From contig OZ005605.1 of assembly GCA_963930655.1 (NCBI GenBank), positions 1,433,501-1,497,500 on the forward strand: DNA of 64,000 nt, written 5' to 3'. The stretch's first letter is position 1. Each line of letters starts with the position of its first letter. Both the position numbers and the translations under genes were made by a program. This document shows positions 9,700 to 22,700 of the stretch, in pieces. Origin of the DNA: Myrica gale (lineage: Eukaryota > Streptophyta > Magnoliopsida > Fagales > Myricaceae). Below the pieces are notes generated by a model. That model was not told the origin of the DNA, searched no databases, and saw only the letters and a list, made by a program, of their open reading frames with translations.

Positions 9700-12600
9700 A
9701 TGGAAGGTGGAGCTTCTTCAGGTGGTAGGTTCAAGCTCCATGACCAACTGGAATTGCGGGAATTTCAGGATAAGTTTATGATTAAATCCGTTGAATCCCC
9801 CGATCAAGGTTTCTCGATCAACCGTCGTGACGGGCACTGTGAGCCACTTAATGGTAAAAGATTTTCCGGTCACATGCTGCGAAATTCTTTAGGGTGTACT
9901 TGCTAATGGAGGAAAGTTGAAAAACCAAATGAAAAGACATTATCGTTTCTGAGTATTTTATAATTGTCGAAACTTTTCCATTACTGTTGAGATTTCATGT
10001 TCCTAATTATCGCAGGTGATAAGTGTTCGAAGAGACCTTCCAAAATCACTACAATTTACGGGGTGGCGGGAACTATTAGATTGCTTGCAGGTATTTCCTT
10101 GGCACATGATGATGTGTTTGAATATTCGATGCCCATTTGCATTTGTTTTTTTTTTCTGAGATAATAATCTGTTTTGCGTGATGAACACGAGTGCTTGAGG
10201 TTCTCGAATTTGTATTTCATCTTAGGCTGTGTTTGTTTGGGCGTAAAACATGTTCAGGGAAAAAGTTTCCGTACTTTCGTTTGTTTGGGAGGGGCGAGAA
10301 TCGTAAGTAAAAAAAAATGTTCTGTGGTCAACGCAAAATCAAGCTTCTGGTGGAAAACTGGAATAATCTGACTCTTGAGCTAACTCGCATAACTGACTGT
10401 CTCACTACAATATTATTCTTTAGAGTTGTGAAAAGAAATTTCTGCTTAATTCTTAGCGTCACAACTCAGGGACATATTTAGTTGTAATAACTTCTCGGAA
10501 GGAAGTTGGAACTTTTCTTGGTTTTCCAGTATTCAGAGTCATGTCGATGAAGTTCCTCCCTTGCAATGAGGCATTGAAGTTTTCGACCCGTCAAGAAGTA
10601 AGGTTTCAAGTTTTTTTTTTTTTTGAGTTTTAGAGAACATACGTGGGTATATCTTGAGTTGATAATGCCTTTGTGTGCAGAAAAGAGATGAGGCTTACTT
10701 TAGAACTCTTTTGAAAACGGTGGAATCGACTCCCGGTTTATACTATTCCTACAAGACAGATATAACTTTGAAGTACATTCTCTTACCTTTTAGTTTGCTC
10801 TCTTTAAATAGACAACCACTGGTAGCATTGTTGTCCGGGGCTCTGTCAATTTACTGTATTCAGCTTCAGCCCTATCTCATATTAAGTATAGCATATTCAA
10901 GATGCATTTGATCATGACTACCAGCTTACAAAGAAGATGCAAGTTAGCAGAAGGATGGATGAATAAACCACCTTGGAAGCAGGTTAGTCAGCATATTAGG
11001 TCTATCTTCAGAGATAAACTATCATCTGAGTATGAACCATATTTTGCATTTTAGTACTCTATATAACGTATGGCCTTTTTTATGTATCTTGGAAGCATGA
11101 ATCTTTACCACGTGATGCAAGTCTATTGAAAGAAGGGTTGACTTTCCTTCCAAGAGAAACTGATTTTAGCTCCAAAAGAACCAAATTCTTTTTACCAAAC
11201 AAAAAAAGCTAATTTTTGTTCCCATTGCATGGTTATTTTAGTCATTTTATTTTGCTAGGGCATTTTTTTTGGTATAATATTGTAACCGCTGGGCAAATTA
11301 GAGTTCACCGCTGTTAATATCAGAGAGCTCTCTGTGATTTGTTTTGCTAAATTCTTTGTATTTTTGGACATATGCAAGTATTCAATGCATATCGATGCCT
11401 TCAATCTTAGTCTTGAAGGTGGTGTTTCTTCCATTATTTGTGCGTCAGTGCGTGGATAAATGGAGTAGAATTAAAGTTCTCTTTTGCTGTATCCTCCATC
11501 AGTCCTATGTTCCTCCCTATGTCAGTTGGTATTAGAGCCATATCTCCTTAGATCACCACGCTAGCTATGCTCGACCGGACCCTTGAGAAATGAACAGATT
11601 ATCTTGTCTTATTTCTATTAAAACCTAAGGAGGGAGTTTCAACTAGGTGCCTAAGGGTGTGAGTGCAGTAGACGTACTGTATACACTCATCTCATTTGCA
11701 ATTGGGCAGCTGAGAAGCTTTTTGCTGTGCTGTCCAGTGCCCACCAAAGCACAGACTCTACTCACCCACTTGTGGACTATTCTACGGGCTGGTGAGACTA
11801 TTCCACTACAGAAATGTAGTTTTTGTTGACTTAAAGTACTATTGCTTAGTGGTTTGGGTAGCAGATCTGTACTTGATGATGGGAGTCTGAAATCTTCTAA
11901 GGTTCCAATTCCTATCATATCCCACATTGTGTCTGTGAGCAGTTTATTTTCCTCTAATTACTTTGTCTTCCCAGTCAGTGTTAGATGTATCACGCCATTT
12001 CAAGAATGATCTGTGGCTGGTACACACTTTCTGAAATTGTTTCTGATTTTCTCTTTTGTATTTCAGGCTGACCCTAGATTTGTTTGGAACAGACATCTTC
12101 TGGAAGACCTTATCGAGTCTAAGGTTAGATATGGCTTCTGTTCATTTTAAGTAATCCTTCAACTATAATTTAAATTGGAACTTTTTTCTTGCAAATCCAA
12201 CAAATATTCATATTCTCAAACGAGAGTATTTTATTTTTGAAAGTTTATAGAAAAGATAAGTACTCTTAACAGTGTAAAAGTCTCTTCTCTTCCTCTAATG
12301 CTCATTTATCTTTCTGTTTGCAGCTTGATGCTTTCATCATTCCTCTATTACAAGGAAATATCCTGAAGCTTGTTACTTGCCTTATGGCTAATTTTGTTCT
12401 CTCTGCTCCTCCCCTCCTCCTCCCTTCCCTCTCTTCTCTTTCTTTATTATGTGTTTGTGTGCTCATGTCATAAACATATGGGAGAATAAGACCTTGAGGT
12501 AAATCTGTTATTAACACTCCAATTAAGACCAAACCAAGTTTTCCGTTAACAGTGGATTAAGCTTCCAGGCCTTACAGCTAAAGCTCAAAAGTTCGGTTGC

Positions 12601-15600
12601 CACAATCACATCAATTTCAAGGAGGTGCACACGGCGTCTAGGTATGACATTGTGGAGATTGATGGTTATAAGAATTGTATAGTTAATTATCTCTACCTCG
12701 ATTTATTGTGCAATTGTAATATTATGATACAGGGACAAGAATGTGGAGAAGAGGAGCTAACCTTGCAGGAGATACAGCAAATTTTATTGAAACTGAACAG
12801 TTGCTTGAGGTTGAAGGTTTTAGGTCCTCGTTATTGCAGGTATCTTTACTGTATCTGGTAGAGGTTCAGAAGTTATTGTTTGTCTGTTTCTACATTTTAT
12901 CGTACAGTTCAACATTTATAGACCAGGTACCTTCCTTGGAGTTAATTCAAGTTTCATTATGCATATTCATTGAAAATATGGAATCAACTAATGTTGTATA
13001 TTCCAGGTTAGAGGTTCAATTCCACTTCTTTGGGAGCAGATTGTTGATCTCAGCTATAAACCTAGACTTAGGATTATAAACCATGAGCAGATGGTACACT
13101 TCTTAGTCCAGGATGGAGCTCTTTCTATTGTTGAGTTGCATTATGATGAGTGCCTATTTATAATTTCCCATTTGGCTTTCTGCCTACAGTTTAATGTTGT
13201 GGAGCGCCATTTCCAAGATCTTTTACAAAGATATGGAGAAACAGTAGCAGTTGACCTCATTGATAAAGTAAGGTCTCTTTTCTGCTTTCTTTCCCTCAAA
13301 ATAAACATATCACATTCTTCGTAAACCTCCAGGATTTGGTCAGTAAGATATACTCACAATTGTTTCCTTTGACATTCATTTGGCAAGACCCTGAACAGAT
13401 TGATCAGAATGTGCCAGAAAAGCAAAAGGAATTTCCTTATTTGTGTCCTAAACAAGCAAGTTTTAAGGTTTTCTTTAAATAGAAAGTTTTTTTTTTCTAA
13501 TTTACAACTGACATATATCCCATTTACTTATGTAGCATGGTGATGAAGGTCAGTTAAGTGCAGCATTTGCTGCTGAAATGCAAAAGCTGCAGGATGTGAG
13601 GTGACATTTTTAGGCTTTTATGATATCTGTTTGCTTTGACTAAACCTTTGTCTTATCCATGTTAAAAGCATACTCCGTGGACTTTGATTCTTGTTGCGTT
13701 CCATCATAGTAACTGAGGTACTTTAGAGAAACTTGTTTATGTGAACTTTTTCCTAAATTCTTGCAGATATGTGTCATTTGACTTTCATCGGTATTGTGGC
13801 AACTCAAACTTTGATAACCTGAGTGTTCTCTATGATCAAATCTCAGAAGACTTTGAGAAACAAGGGTAATCATGACATGTGGAGCTTTACATATGGACTT
13901 TTGTTACAACACTGCAACCTATGAATGCTGGCTATCCATAATTCTGTTTTTTAATTATTACTGTTCCAGCTGAGCAGATACTTCCTCATAGACGTAGAAG
14001 GAAACATACTAGAGGAGCAGAAAGGAGTTATTAGAGTTAACTGCATTGATTGCCTTGATCGGACGAATGTCACCCAGGTATGCAGAAACAAGTATCTAGT
14101 GCAGTTGATTATTATCATTCCTCTCATTTGCAGAGACAAGTGTTGAGTGTAGTTAGTTATTACCATTCCTTATCACCTCATAGGTGTATCATATCTGCGA
14201 TGGTTAAGGATGCCTTAGTTTTGTGGTTTCTGAGCCTCCTCCATGTTTTCTGAACAGAATTTTCTAGGTCAGAAGTCATTGAGCGCACAGTTGCAGAGGA
14301 TTGGAGTACTTACTTCTACAGAGTGCATTTCTACGTTTGCTGAAGAATATGGGAAATTTAGAACATGTATGAATTCTTAATATCTCTCTTGTGTCTGCTG
14401 AGTCAGAATTTGCCTGCGACACTATGTTTTGGTTTTATTCGTAACTAATATTGCTCTAACATTAGTGTGGGCCGAGCAAGGTGATGAAATAAGCCTTGGT
14501 TATGCTGGGACTCATGCCCTGAAAGGAGACCTGGTTAGGTAAGTCTAACTTGAGGCCCTGATTTTGAAAAATTGATGTCAAATTGTTCGTGCTTGTCATG
14601 TAAAATAGATTTTGGATCAAAATTGTGCAGATATGGAAAGCAGACTATAGCAGGACTAATCAAAGATGGAATGAGTTCTCTTTCAAGATATTATTTGAAC
14701 AATTTTCATGATGGAGTTCGGCAGGCAAGATGTTTTTTCTCTACTTCTCAATGAGGAAAAGCCACTCATTTAAATGGAAGGAACCAGTATTGCTAATGTG
14801 CTTTTATGAATTTTATGTTTGCTCAGGATGCTATGGATCTTATAAGTGGTCACTATTCTGTCAACAAGAATTCGCCATTCCAAGTAAACAGATTTGAGTC
14901 GGTCTCGGTAAGTAATAATAATGTCTTTATATCTTACACATGTCATTTCTGTTGCTTCCTTCTGTCTACATCAAGAAAAGTGCCAACCAACTAAAAAATT
15001 AATATTAAGTACAGAATTAAGCGGAAAAAAAAACACTTTGGATCCTCGTAATGGCACTAGACATCTTCACAAGGTGATTTTAGTTCAGGGAACCTGTCTT
15101 TGATCTTATAGGAAGAATCCATGAGCATCAGTTGGTTCGGTTACTGTGTCATTTGGGTAGCAGTAATGAGGTTTCCCTTTTATCTTAGTCGACGATCTCC
15201 AGGAAAACGATACAAAAATGTGTCAAGTATACCTGCTCTGATTAAATTTTAAAAAAAATAAAGAAAAAAGTGACAAAATTGGTTAATCTGGCCAAGTCCT
15301 GCCTAGTTTGTCTGGTTAGTGATTACCTTAGTGTAAGAAACCCCATCCCATTTTTTGAGATGGTCTCGTTGATCAGCTTTTCTGGAATGGTCTCTAATGG
15401 ACCCATGAAAAATTGCAGTATCTCCCTGTGGCATCAGCTTTGTTAATTGGAGGTTTTACCCTAACATCTTTCACACTTCAGCAAGGTATAATATCTCTTA
15501 TCCTCTTTTTTGTACCGTAATAAAGTGGAATTTTTTTAAAATTTTATTCACTACGAATTTTGGTTATATCTTCTGCTCTGTAGCTGGGCGACATGCACAG

Positions 15601-15711
15601 CAATATATGTCTTCGGTACTATGGGCTGGAGTCACCGCTGGAGTTATGGCTGTGGTCAAAGCAAATGGAAGGCAGTTCTGTTCTAGGCCTCGATTGTGCG
15701 GTCTCCTATAG
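9700..15711 (+). CDS. SAC8: SAC-domain phosphoinositide phosphatase SAC8
   Basis: Twenty exons give 588 residues, the length I recall for Arabidopsis SAC8: 9700-9853, 10016-10090, 10470-10597, 10681-10772, 10925-10982, 12067-12123, 12324-12357, 12561-12641, 12733-12839, 13007-13093, 13190-13267, 13536-13600, 13767-13865, 13978-14077, 14258-14366, 14466-14538, 14631-14724, 14827-14907, 15419-15485, 15584-15711. The SAC domain spans most of the protein. The catalytic Cx5R motif is [10 protein letters not shown] with the cysteine at about residue 394. Two hydrophobic segments near the C-terminus ([17 protein letters not shown] and [14 protein letters not shown]) fit the membrane-anchored SAC6/7/8 clade. 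Exon 7 to 8 is joined across an unusual AT-AA intron, and intron 17 starts with GC. It should remove phosphate from phosphatidylinositol phosphates at endomembranes; that role is from family knowledge. Confidence 0.95.
11526..11539 (+). other. possible tRNA-Met-type primer binding site of an old copia element
   Basis: TTGGTATTAGAGCC inside SAC8 intron 5 differs by one base from the common plant copia primer-binding text TGGTATCAGAGCC. Intron 5 is 1.1 kb, far longer than most of its neighbours, and may hold LTR remnants. No second LTR was identified. Confidence 0.25.
12358..12560 (+). other. apparent U12-type AT-AA intron (SAC8 intron 7)
   Basis: The intron starts ATATCCTGA, close to the U12 donor consensus RTATCCTTT, and ends GGATTAA. 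The text TTCCGTTAAC at 12541-12550 resembles the U12 branch site TTCCTTAAC with one extra G, and its branch A (12549) is 11 bases from the exon, inside the usual U12 spacing. Splicing here gives [12 protein letters not shown], matching the length and sequence of SAC8 homologues, and the full reading frame totals 1767 bases. Confidence 0.65.
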
Positions 15712-15744
15712 TTACTCGACCTTCGTCCATTTTGTGGTTTGAAA

Positions 15745-15990
15745 AGTTTACGATCTGGTCTTTCCGTCAAACATCCGTTAATTTTTAACGGAATAGAATG
15801 CGATCAACCGTTATAATTTACCGTTACCGCAACGGTAAACAAACCGGTCGACCGCTATTCCGGTTAAAAATTTAACGGAGGTTTGACGGACAGACCAAAT
15901 CGTCACAACTATATATTCTCAGTGACTATATTGTAAAAAAATAAAACCTAGTGACTAAATCGTTAAGTTAGTGACCAAATTGCATATTTT
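15745..15990. mobile_element. foldback MITE family A, copy 1 (left arm shortened)
   Basis: The right arm contains GACCAAATCGTCACAACTAT, ATATTCTCAGTGACTATATT and ACCTAGTGACTAAATCG, shared with 28622-28860 and 60652-60912. The core has GTCGACCGCTATTCCGGTTA and inverted CCGTTAAAAATT blocks. The outer part of the left arm is missing; the homology begins about 35 bp after the SAC8 stop codon. Confidence 0.7.
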
Positions 15991-16883
15991 CTTTATTATT
16001 ATTTTCCTTTTCCAAGGAACTGAGTAAATTTACCAAGTGATTAAGGTTTTTGTCCTTTTAACATATAACTCAACTATTTGTAACAAATTAAAATTCATTT
16101 GCCATATTTCTAAAATCAAAATAATCGTTTAAAAGAATTTAGTATTACAAAGTAATTGAGTGAAATTATCTTATGAAACACAAAGAAGCCACACCACTCT
16201 TTCTCCTATAAAAGGCTTCAGCTCAATCTTTTATAGGCACGCGCTTTGGAACTTACGGCATAAATTCAGATACAACTCTGATCAAGACACGCTACGCAAC
16301 ACAACCCAATTTAGCCATAACACCAACTGTGTTCGTTTCATTACAATTTTTGTTTTTTTTTCTTCGGGGGAGTTTACCGTTTTGATATCAACTACTGCCG
16401 CTCTGAGCCCAAATCTGTCTACGCCACCTGTACTCGACTCGGCAATTCTCTCCATCAGCCTAGGAGTTCTAGCTAGTTACAATGCTCGTTCTGTACCGCT
16501 GGGACATGTCGCTAGTACTTTTCCGCAGCTATGGCTCTTTCAATCCGATAAAAAAAGAAAAAAAGTGCTTTGTTTATGTACGCAAAACAGACTTTCCACT
16601 TGGGGACAATTTAATTGCACCGAGACCCTCGCAGTCGGTGGTCTGAGGGCGACCTGCCGCTCATCTGTTTGCCGCCTCCACCAACTCCTAAAATAAAAGC
16701 TAATAAATGGCGTCTCCTTGTTTCTGTTTCTACAAATCCCACTGCCGCTTCCCCACCCCCATCAAATTCTTAGCGGGTAAGTATCCCACAGAATGCTTAC
16801 CCACTAAGAAAAATACAAACAAAAACATTTCTTCTTTCCTTTTTTTCACGCCATTTTCTCCCTGCTCTGAGTGCTCTCCCTCT
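15991..16883. other. intergenic, no gene seen
   Basis: AT-rich to 16160, then more GC-rich up to the DOG1-like pseudogene. A long open frame at 16160-16696 has no recognisable domain and low-complexity composition, so I do not call it. It is probably the former promoter and leader of the pseudogene. Confidence 0.4.
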
Positions 16884-17690
16884 ATGCCCAAGAGGTCAGG
16901 TACAAGAAGACACACCAATGCTGGCTCATTCGAAGCCTTCTTTGAAGGCTGGCTGGTCCGCCAAGAACGCTACCTTGACGAGCTTCTCTTGGTTCGGCAA
17001 AGTGGCCCCGACATCCGAGATGATGACTCGAAAGATTTGATTTCCCGCGTCCTCGCTCACTACCAAGAATACTACGACGAAAAATCAAGAGTCGCTCAGA
17101 GGAACGTCTTTCTCGTGTTCTCTCCCATAGTCCCATATGGTTCACCTACTTCGAACGCGCCTTGCTCTGGATTGCCGGTTTCAAACCCGGTCTCGCGTTC
17201 CAGCTCGTCACCAACTCGGTCGACTTGTCCGAAGACCAGAGACTGAGGGTGAATAGGTTGAAGAGGAGATCAAGATAGAGGAAAGAGTGATTAACCATGA
17301 GCAGGCAAAGAATCAGGAGACCGTGGCAGCACAACATTGCTGGAGACTGAGGCGAAGGGGTCAGAAGCCCGTTGATGGGCAAATAAGTGAGGATTACATG
17401 GTTATCAACACGTGGAAGTCCGCCTTAGAATCTGTGGTAGCAAAAGCGGATTGGCTGAGAATGAGCAGGCGGCGAAAGTGGCGGAGGTACTGAGGCCAGC
17501 CCAAGCCGTGAGGTTCTTGGCCGCAGCAGCTCAGCTTCATCTCAGGATTAGGACTCGGGGGTTGCAGAGAGAAGCTGAAAGACGAGAGTCAAGTAGGGAT
17601 AGGGTGGGAGTAAAGCGAGGTAGGATAAAGTATGTGCGGTTAATAACTGAAAATTTGGAAACTCTAGAAGAAAGTTGTCGATTCGGTTAG
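16884..17690 (+). pseudogene. DOG1-like (DOGL) seed-dormancy family pseudogene
   Basis: Family features are clear: SFEAFFEGWLVRQERYLDEL, then VFLVFSP, WFTYFERALLWIAGFKPG, NSVDLSEDQRLRVNRL, VINHEQAKNQETVAA, and AQAVRFLAAAAQLHLRIRT. These form the plant DOG1 domain shared with TGA-type factors. They lie in three different frames, so the gene is broken at least three times. Near 17129 a tandem duplication (TCCCATAG then TCCCATAT) shifts the frame. Near 17262 one base appears lost in the NRLKEE region. Near 17460 a third shift follows ADWLR. None of the breaks has usable splice sites. In living relatives DOG1-domain proteins act in dormancy or as transcription-related factors. Whether it is transcribed cannot be judged. 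Confidence 0.75.
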
Positions 17691-18404
17691 AACCTGACCA
17701 TTCGCAAGCAGATGTTCGGGATCAACCAACTCCCCTGTACATTTTTCTTTTCAAGAGTTTAATGTCACTGGGGGCTAGCAGTGTTCAACTCCTCGCTTTA
17801 TATTTAATGGTTCCAACCTCGAATCGCCTACCTCCATTATAGTTAAGGGATGCCCCCCAAAAATCGTAACATTCCCGACGCAGAACTTGAGAAAGGGAAA
17901 AAAAATGTGGACCCTTTTTACGTCCTTTCGTTAGCTTTGTTTTTGAAATATTGCTACTGCAAAGCATACAGAACGAGATGGCATGTACCTGAATTTAAAA
18001 TGACCAAGCTAGAAGAACCGCACGCGCTCTCCTCCATGGACGGAAAAAGCTCCACGGAGGGAGCAACAGATGCAAATGCCGGGAAACATGATTCAAAAAA
18101 CATGCAACTACCCTGCTTTTGAAGTGACTTCCGTTTGCTTCTGAACTGTGGAAGGCCCTTTTGGCTGTATATTTGTTAGAACTCCAGAGAATTCTGCAGT
18201 ATACCAAAGGTTTGAAGAAAATTTCGAGCTTTTTATTTCATTCATTCTCATTGTCCACTTATGGATACACGTCACTAGACTTGAGTTACAGTTCTTTATG
18301 ATGGTTCACAACTGTTTGTCATCGACTACAGTGTCTTAAACAGCCCAGTTAACATTATATAAAAGGAATAAAGCTTCCAACCGGAGGGGAAGAAAAATTT
18401 ACAC
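17691..18404. other. intergenic, no gene seen
   Basis: Lies between the pseudogene and the ACX4 stop codon and should include the ACX4 3' untranslated region. A 90-codon open frame at 17850-18122 has no recognisable similarity and is not called. Confidence 0.45.
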
Positions 18405-19751
18405 TCACAACCTGCTTCGTTTGTTCAATGCAGCTGACTTGAAGCTGGCAAGACCAGTGACTTCCCTACCTGTGACCAAGGTGTTGATCTCATAGGTGCC
18501 TTCATACGTGTAGATAGGTTCCAGATCGCAGAATGCCTGCAATGAATTCCCCCAGTATGACAATAAACAAAAACAATTTAGATAAAATCTAGAGACGAGG
18601 AGGGGTAAGACTGCACGAGTCTCAGATTGTATATTTAATGGATTTTCTGCCACTTAGTCGTGCAAATAAGCAACAGAAGGGTAGAAACTTTAGGTATTGG
18701 ATGGACATCTTATATAGCAAGGTCAACTCATCACTTGACGGATATGTCACTTGGATTCTGCCACATGAGAAAGTTCAGTTCTCTATGTTACTTTCAATTT
18801 TTCAATCAAGAGAAAAGCATGAATACCTTTGCAACTAGAAAATCAGCCAAAATTCCATTGCCCCCGAGTAACTCCCGCCCCATAGCTGCAGTTTCTCTCG
18901 ACTTCAAGGTGATCCATGACTGAAGAAATTAAAAAAAATTTGTCAGCAAGGTTTATGACAGAGTATCATAAATTCAAAGATTCCAAATCGTACCTTTGCC
19001 AAGCTAGCTCGACCTGGAGTCATTTTTCCATGCTCATACAACTTGCAGAGGCGCCAACCAACAAGAATCATTGCTTGCACATTACCCAGCATCTGAACAA
19101 GTTTCTGTTGATTGATTTGGAAAGCTGCAAGGGGTGCTCCAAACTGTTTCCTCTCTCTCAGATACCTTTAGATCAGTTCGATATTAGAGCAGGTCATACC
19201 ACTGTTTAAATAAAATATACAGGGAAGAAGATCTGAGACCTGTGGCACATGTCATAGATGCCCATTGATATGCCAATAGGTTGCCAGGCAACCATCACCC
19301 GTGAAACAGCAAGAATCTGTTTTGAGTCAGCAATCACAGATAAGCAGCAAAAGATTTGAGGATGACTGTATAAATACTAAAAATCAAGGAACTGCACGGG
19401 CAAAGAAATGGAAACCCAGCAATAAACAGTCTTCAGGTTCTTGCAAAAAGAATTGCAGATATTTTAAAAACAATTTTTGAAAGAGAGAGTTTGTGGACAC
19501 AACAACAAATCTGAATTGTGCTATCTTGGTGGGAGCATATGTGGTCTGTGTGCATTGCAGATATACAGACATTTCAGGAGGAGGAAGAATTAACATCGTA
19601 GTGCAGCAATTGGGGTAGAAGACCACCCAAGAGTGGCATGTTTCCTATAACGGTGCACCTTTTTGGCAACCATTCTGTTTCAGGGCACTCAAGTAAAGTA
19701 CCTTAGCTGCAGAGCTAGCAATTACAACACTTGGTGATCAGAAGGAAAATG

Positions 19752-19798
<47 letters not shown>

Positions 19799-22700
19799 CC
19801 TTTGTGTTGTTCACAAAGTAAAAAAGAATCAAAGCAGTCATTTTGTGGTGTTACCATGTTACCATGTTCTTTTTTCCCATTTTGGCCAGGAATCATAGCA
19901 TTTCCCAATAAGATCAGTACCAATCACAAACCTGACCGGAGTAGGACATGGTTAAAAATAGACACCCTAACCATATTTAAATAGAACAATTGTCATCTGA
20001 TGATTTACAAACAAAATTTTTTACATTGGACTTTTTTCTGACAAACTCGATCTACTTATAGTAACCAAAATGCCACAGAAAGCAGAAAGAACACAAATGA
20101 TGAGGGAACGTGATCAACATTACATAATTCCTCACAATACCGTACCTTGTTTGTATCCTGAAAAGAATCAACACCAGGTAACCTGTCCTCATCAGTGACA
20201 AAGACATTTTTCAAGAGAATATCTCCGTTTTGAACAATCCTGAGGCCGATTTTATTTTCTATTTTTGTAGCTGTTAATCCAGGGGCATCCTTCTTGATTA
20301 TGAATCTGAAATAGCAAGAAGAAATATTATAGAAGCACAAAAAGTGGATGCCAATTTGGGAAACCAATAATCATGCATTTCCAAACAAAAGCCAGGTACT
20401 AAAATCACCTCATCTAGCAAGTGATGGGTAGCTGATGACCCGAGATTTGTGATCCTACATTTGGGATATTGGGGACCATAGGCACATTCTCACAATAAAA
20501 CTGGTTTGGATACTACTTTGAGATCTTTGCACATGGACAAAGTTGACATTATACAGGTGAAGAGTCCAGCACATGTTGGAAACTATGATATAAGTTCTTT
20601 ACTTTCCCACAAGGTATCCAGTATTTCTAAGTTTTGTGAGGGGTTGGTGACTATTTTTCTCTACAACAGGAATTGATCCTTATACCCCAACGAGTTTCCC
20701 CCCATTCAAAATGGATAAGGACCATTATTTTATGGCTGTTGCAAAATACTAGAAAGACTTGTGTTTGTCTTGTTTCACTAACATGCATGTCATTCATGAA
20801 CGCACATCTCTTTACTCATCTTCTCTAGAATGAAGGGAGTCCTAGGGTAATACTTGATGCAATTTGTGTTTACATGTCAAATTCAATACTTTAATGAATT
20901 CTAAAAAGTGGAAATATATATATATTAAAAAACAGACATTTCAATAACAGAAACCTCGATGGGAATGGACTCGGGTGTAGTTGTGGGCCAGAGGATATGA
21001 GCATGGTTATTAGCAACATTCATGTAACCCCTTGCTACTTCCGACTGCCCAAAAGAGAGAGAAGAGAAACAATTCCTTCTTCTCTTCTTTTATGTGAAAG
21101 GCCCTGTCTTGGATTGAAAGACAGTTCATGCTAGACACCACATTGAGAAAGACCCTCCTCGTATGTATCATACCATTTTTCTTGGTTCCTTCTCTTTAAA
21201 ACAGTTGTCCCTTATTTGAATCAGTTGTCTCAATAGTAGATATGACGTAAGGATTACATAGAATGGGACAAAAAGAACCATAGATAGTAAACTGTCTAGT
21301 TAAAATGACATAGGAAGAAACAAAGAGAACTGAGTGATGAGCATATACAACACAAAAACTCTCATGGAAAAGCAGATTTCCTGCATATAATGAAGCATCC
21401 TGCACGTCATACAGTATATCCCATACCCATTTATCTGATTTGTTGTGGTATTCCTAGCAAAAATAACCAATACATCTGCAAAGGTACTGTTTCCAATCCA
21501 GCGCTTTTGGCCCTCAAGTATCCAACCTCCTTCCACCTAATCATCCCAACACAACAGAGCAAATATGATAAGGAGTGTATTTTTAGGGCATCAACTTCAA
21601 ATGTGTTTGTATGTGCAAATGTAAACTGGTGTTGTGTCCAATAGAACAAAATATAGAATGAACTTCAGAGCCAGAACCTTTGTTGCTGTTGTTTTCAAGG
21701 AGCTTGCATCACTTCCATAATCAGGTTCAGTCAAACCCTAAGATGTGGAAACAATGTATTTAAGTAACTCAACTTCTACAGAAACACAAATCAAACATGT
21801 CTCTGAAATCCTATACTAGAGAACAATGGAAAAAATAAAAAATCTATTTACCCAACAAGCTACAGTGTTTAACTGTGCCAAGATGGTAGATATTTTTGCT
21901 TCTGCGCCTCTGATCCACACAATGCTATACTTGGCAGTCCAGACAAGTAGCCCAACATGTTAGTAAACAGCATTGTCCTTATTAAGTGAAAAAAAGACCA
22001 ACTACTGCATTTCATTAGGCAAAGACGAAAAAAGGTATAAATATCTCACCAATAGTGAGCATAGCCAAAGATGAATGCACCAAAATGAAAGTAGAACAGC
22101 TAGCATCAACTCTAGCAACTTCTGCAGTAGCAATAGCGCTTCCAGTAAGGGAGAGACCAGGACACCCATAACCCTGAGAATGAAAGCTGGCTAAACATCC
22201 CATTCACCAGAATCTATACTTCGGAGCAGAGACAGGAAGAGAGAGAGAGATGCAGGAACTACCTTGATTGTGCCACCAGCAATACGCAAGGCACCCAGCT
22301 TTGGAATCACCTGAAAAGGAAACTTGGCCTTCTCCCAATACTGAGGAAAAGGAAAAAAGTTTAGAACTTTACTATGCATTTGAATGTCAATCATTTCAAC
22401 GATAATGGCATTAGTATCTCAATGCCCAAATACCACTTCATATTTTCACTGTCATATTCACATCAATATTGGACCATAAAATCAATACTACTTTATCATT
22501 AAAAGATAAGAATAACCACCATAACATCATTCATAGAGTAAGATTACCTCCGTCATAATTGGAGCTATTTCTTTTTCCATACACTCTCTTACTCTCATCC
22601 GGACAGTCTGCTCCTCCGGAGTCAATAGATCATCAAAGTGATAATAGTCGGAAGCTGAAATTGTTATAACCAATACTCAAATATTAGAAAGTGAACAATG

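Noticed and set aside
12324..12372. Ordinary GT-AG splice for SAC8 intron 7 using GTTACT and the AG in CTTCCAG
   Set aside because: It stays in frame but adds two residues and replaces the conserved SFQ with NILKL; the U12 reading fits homologues exactly. Kept as the main alternative.
16160..16696. 178-codon open frame
   Set aside because: No recognisable domain, no splice context and no neighbour support.
17850..18122. 90-codon open frame upstream of the ACX4 3' end
   Set aside because: No similarity recognised; composition like non-coding DNA.
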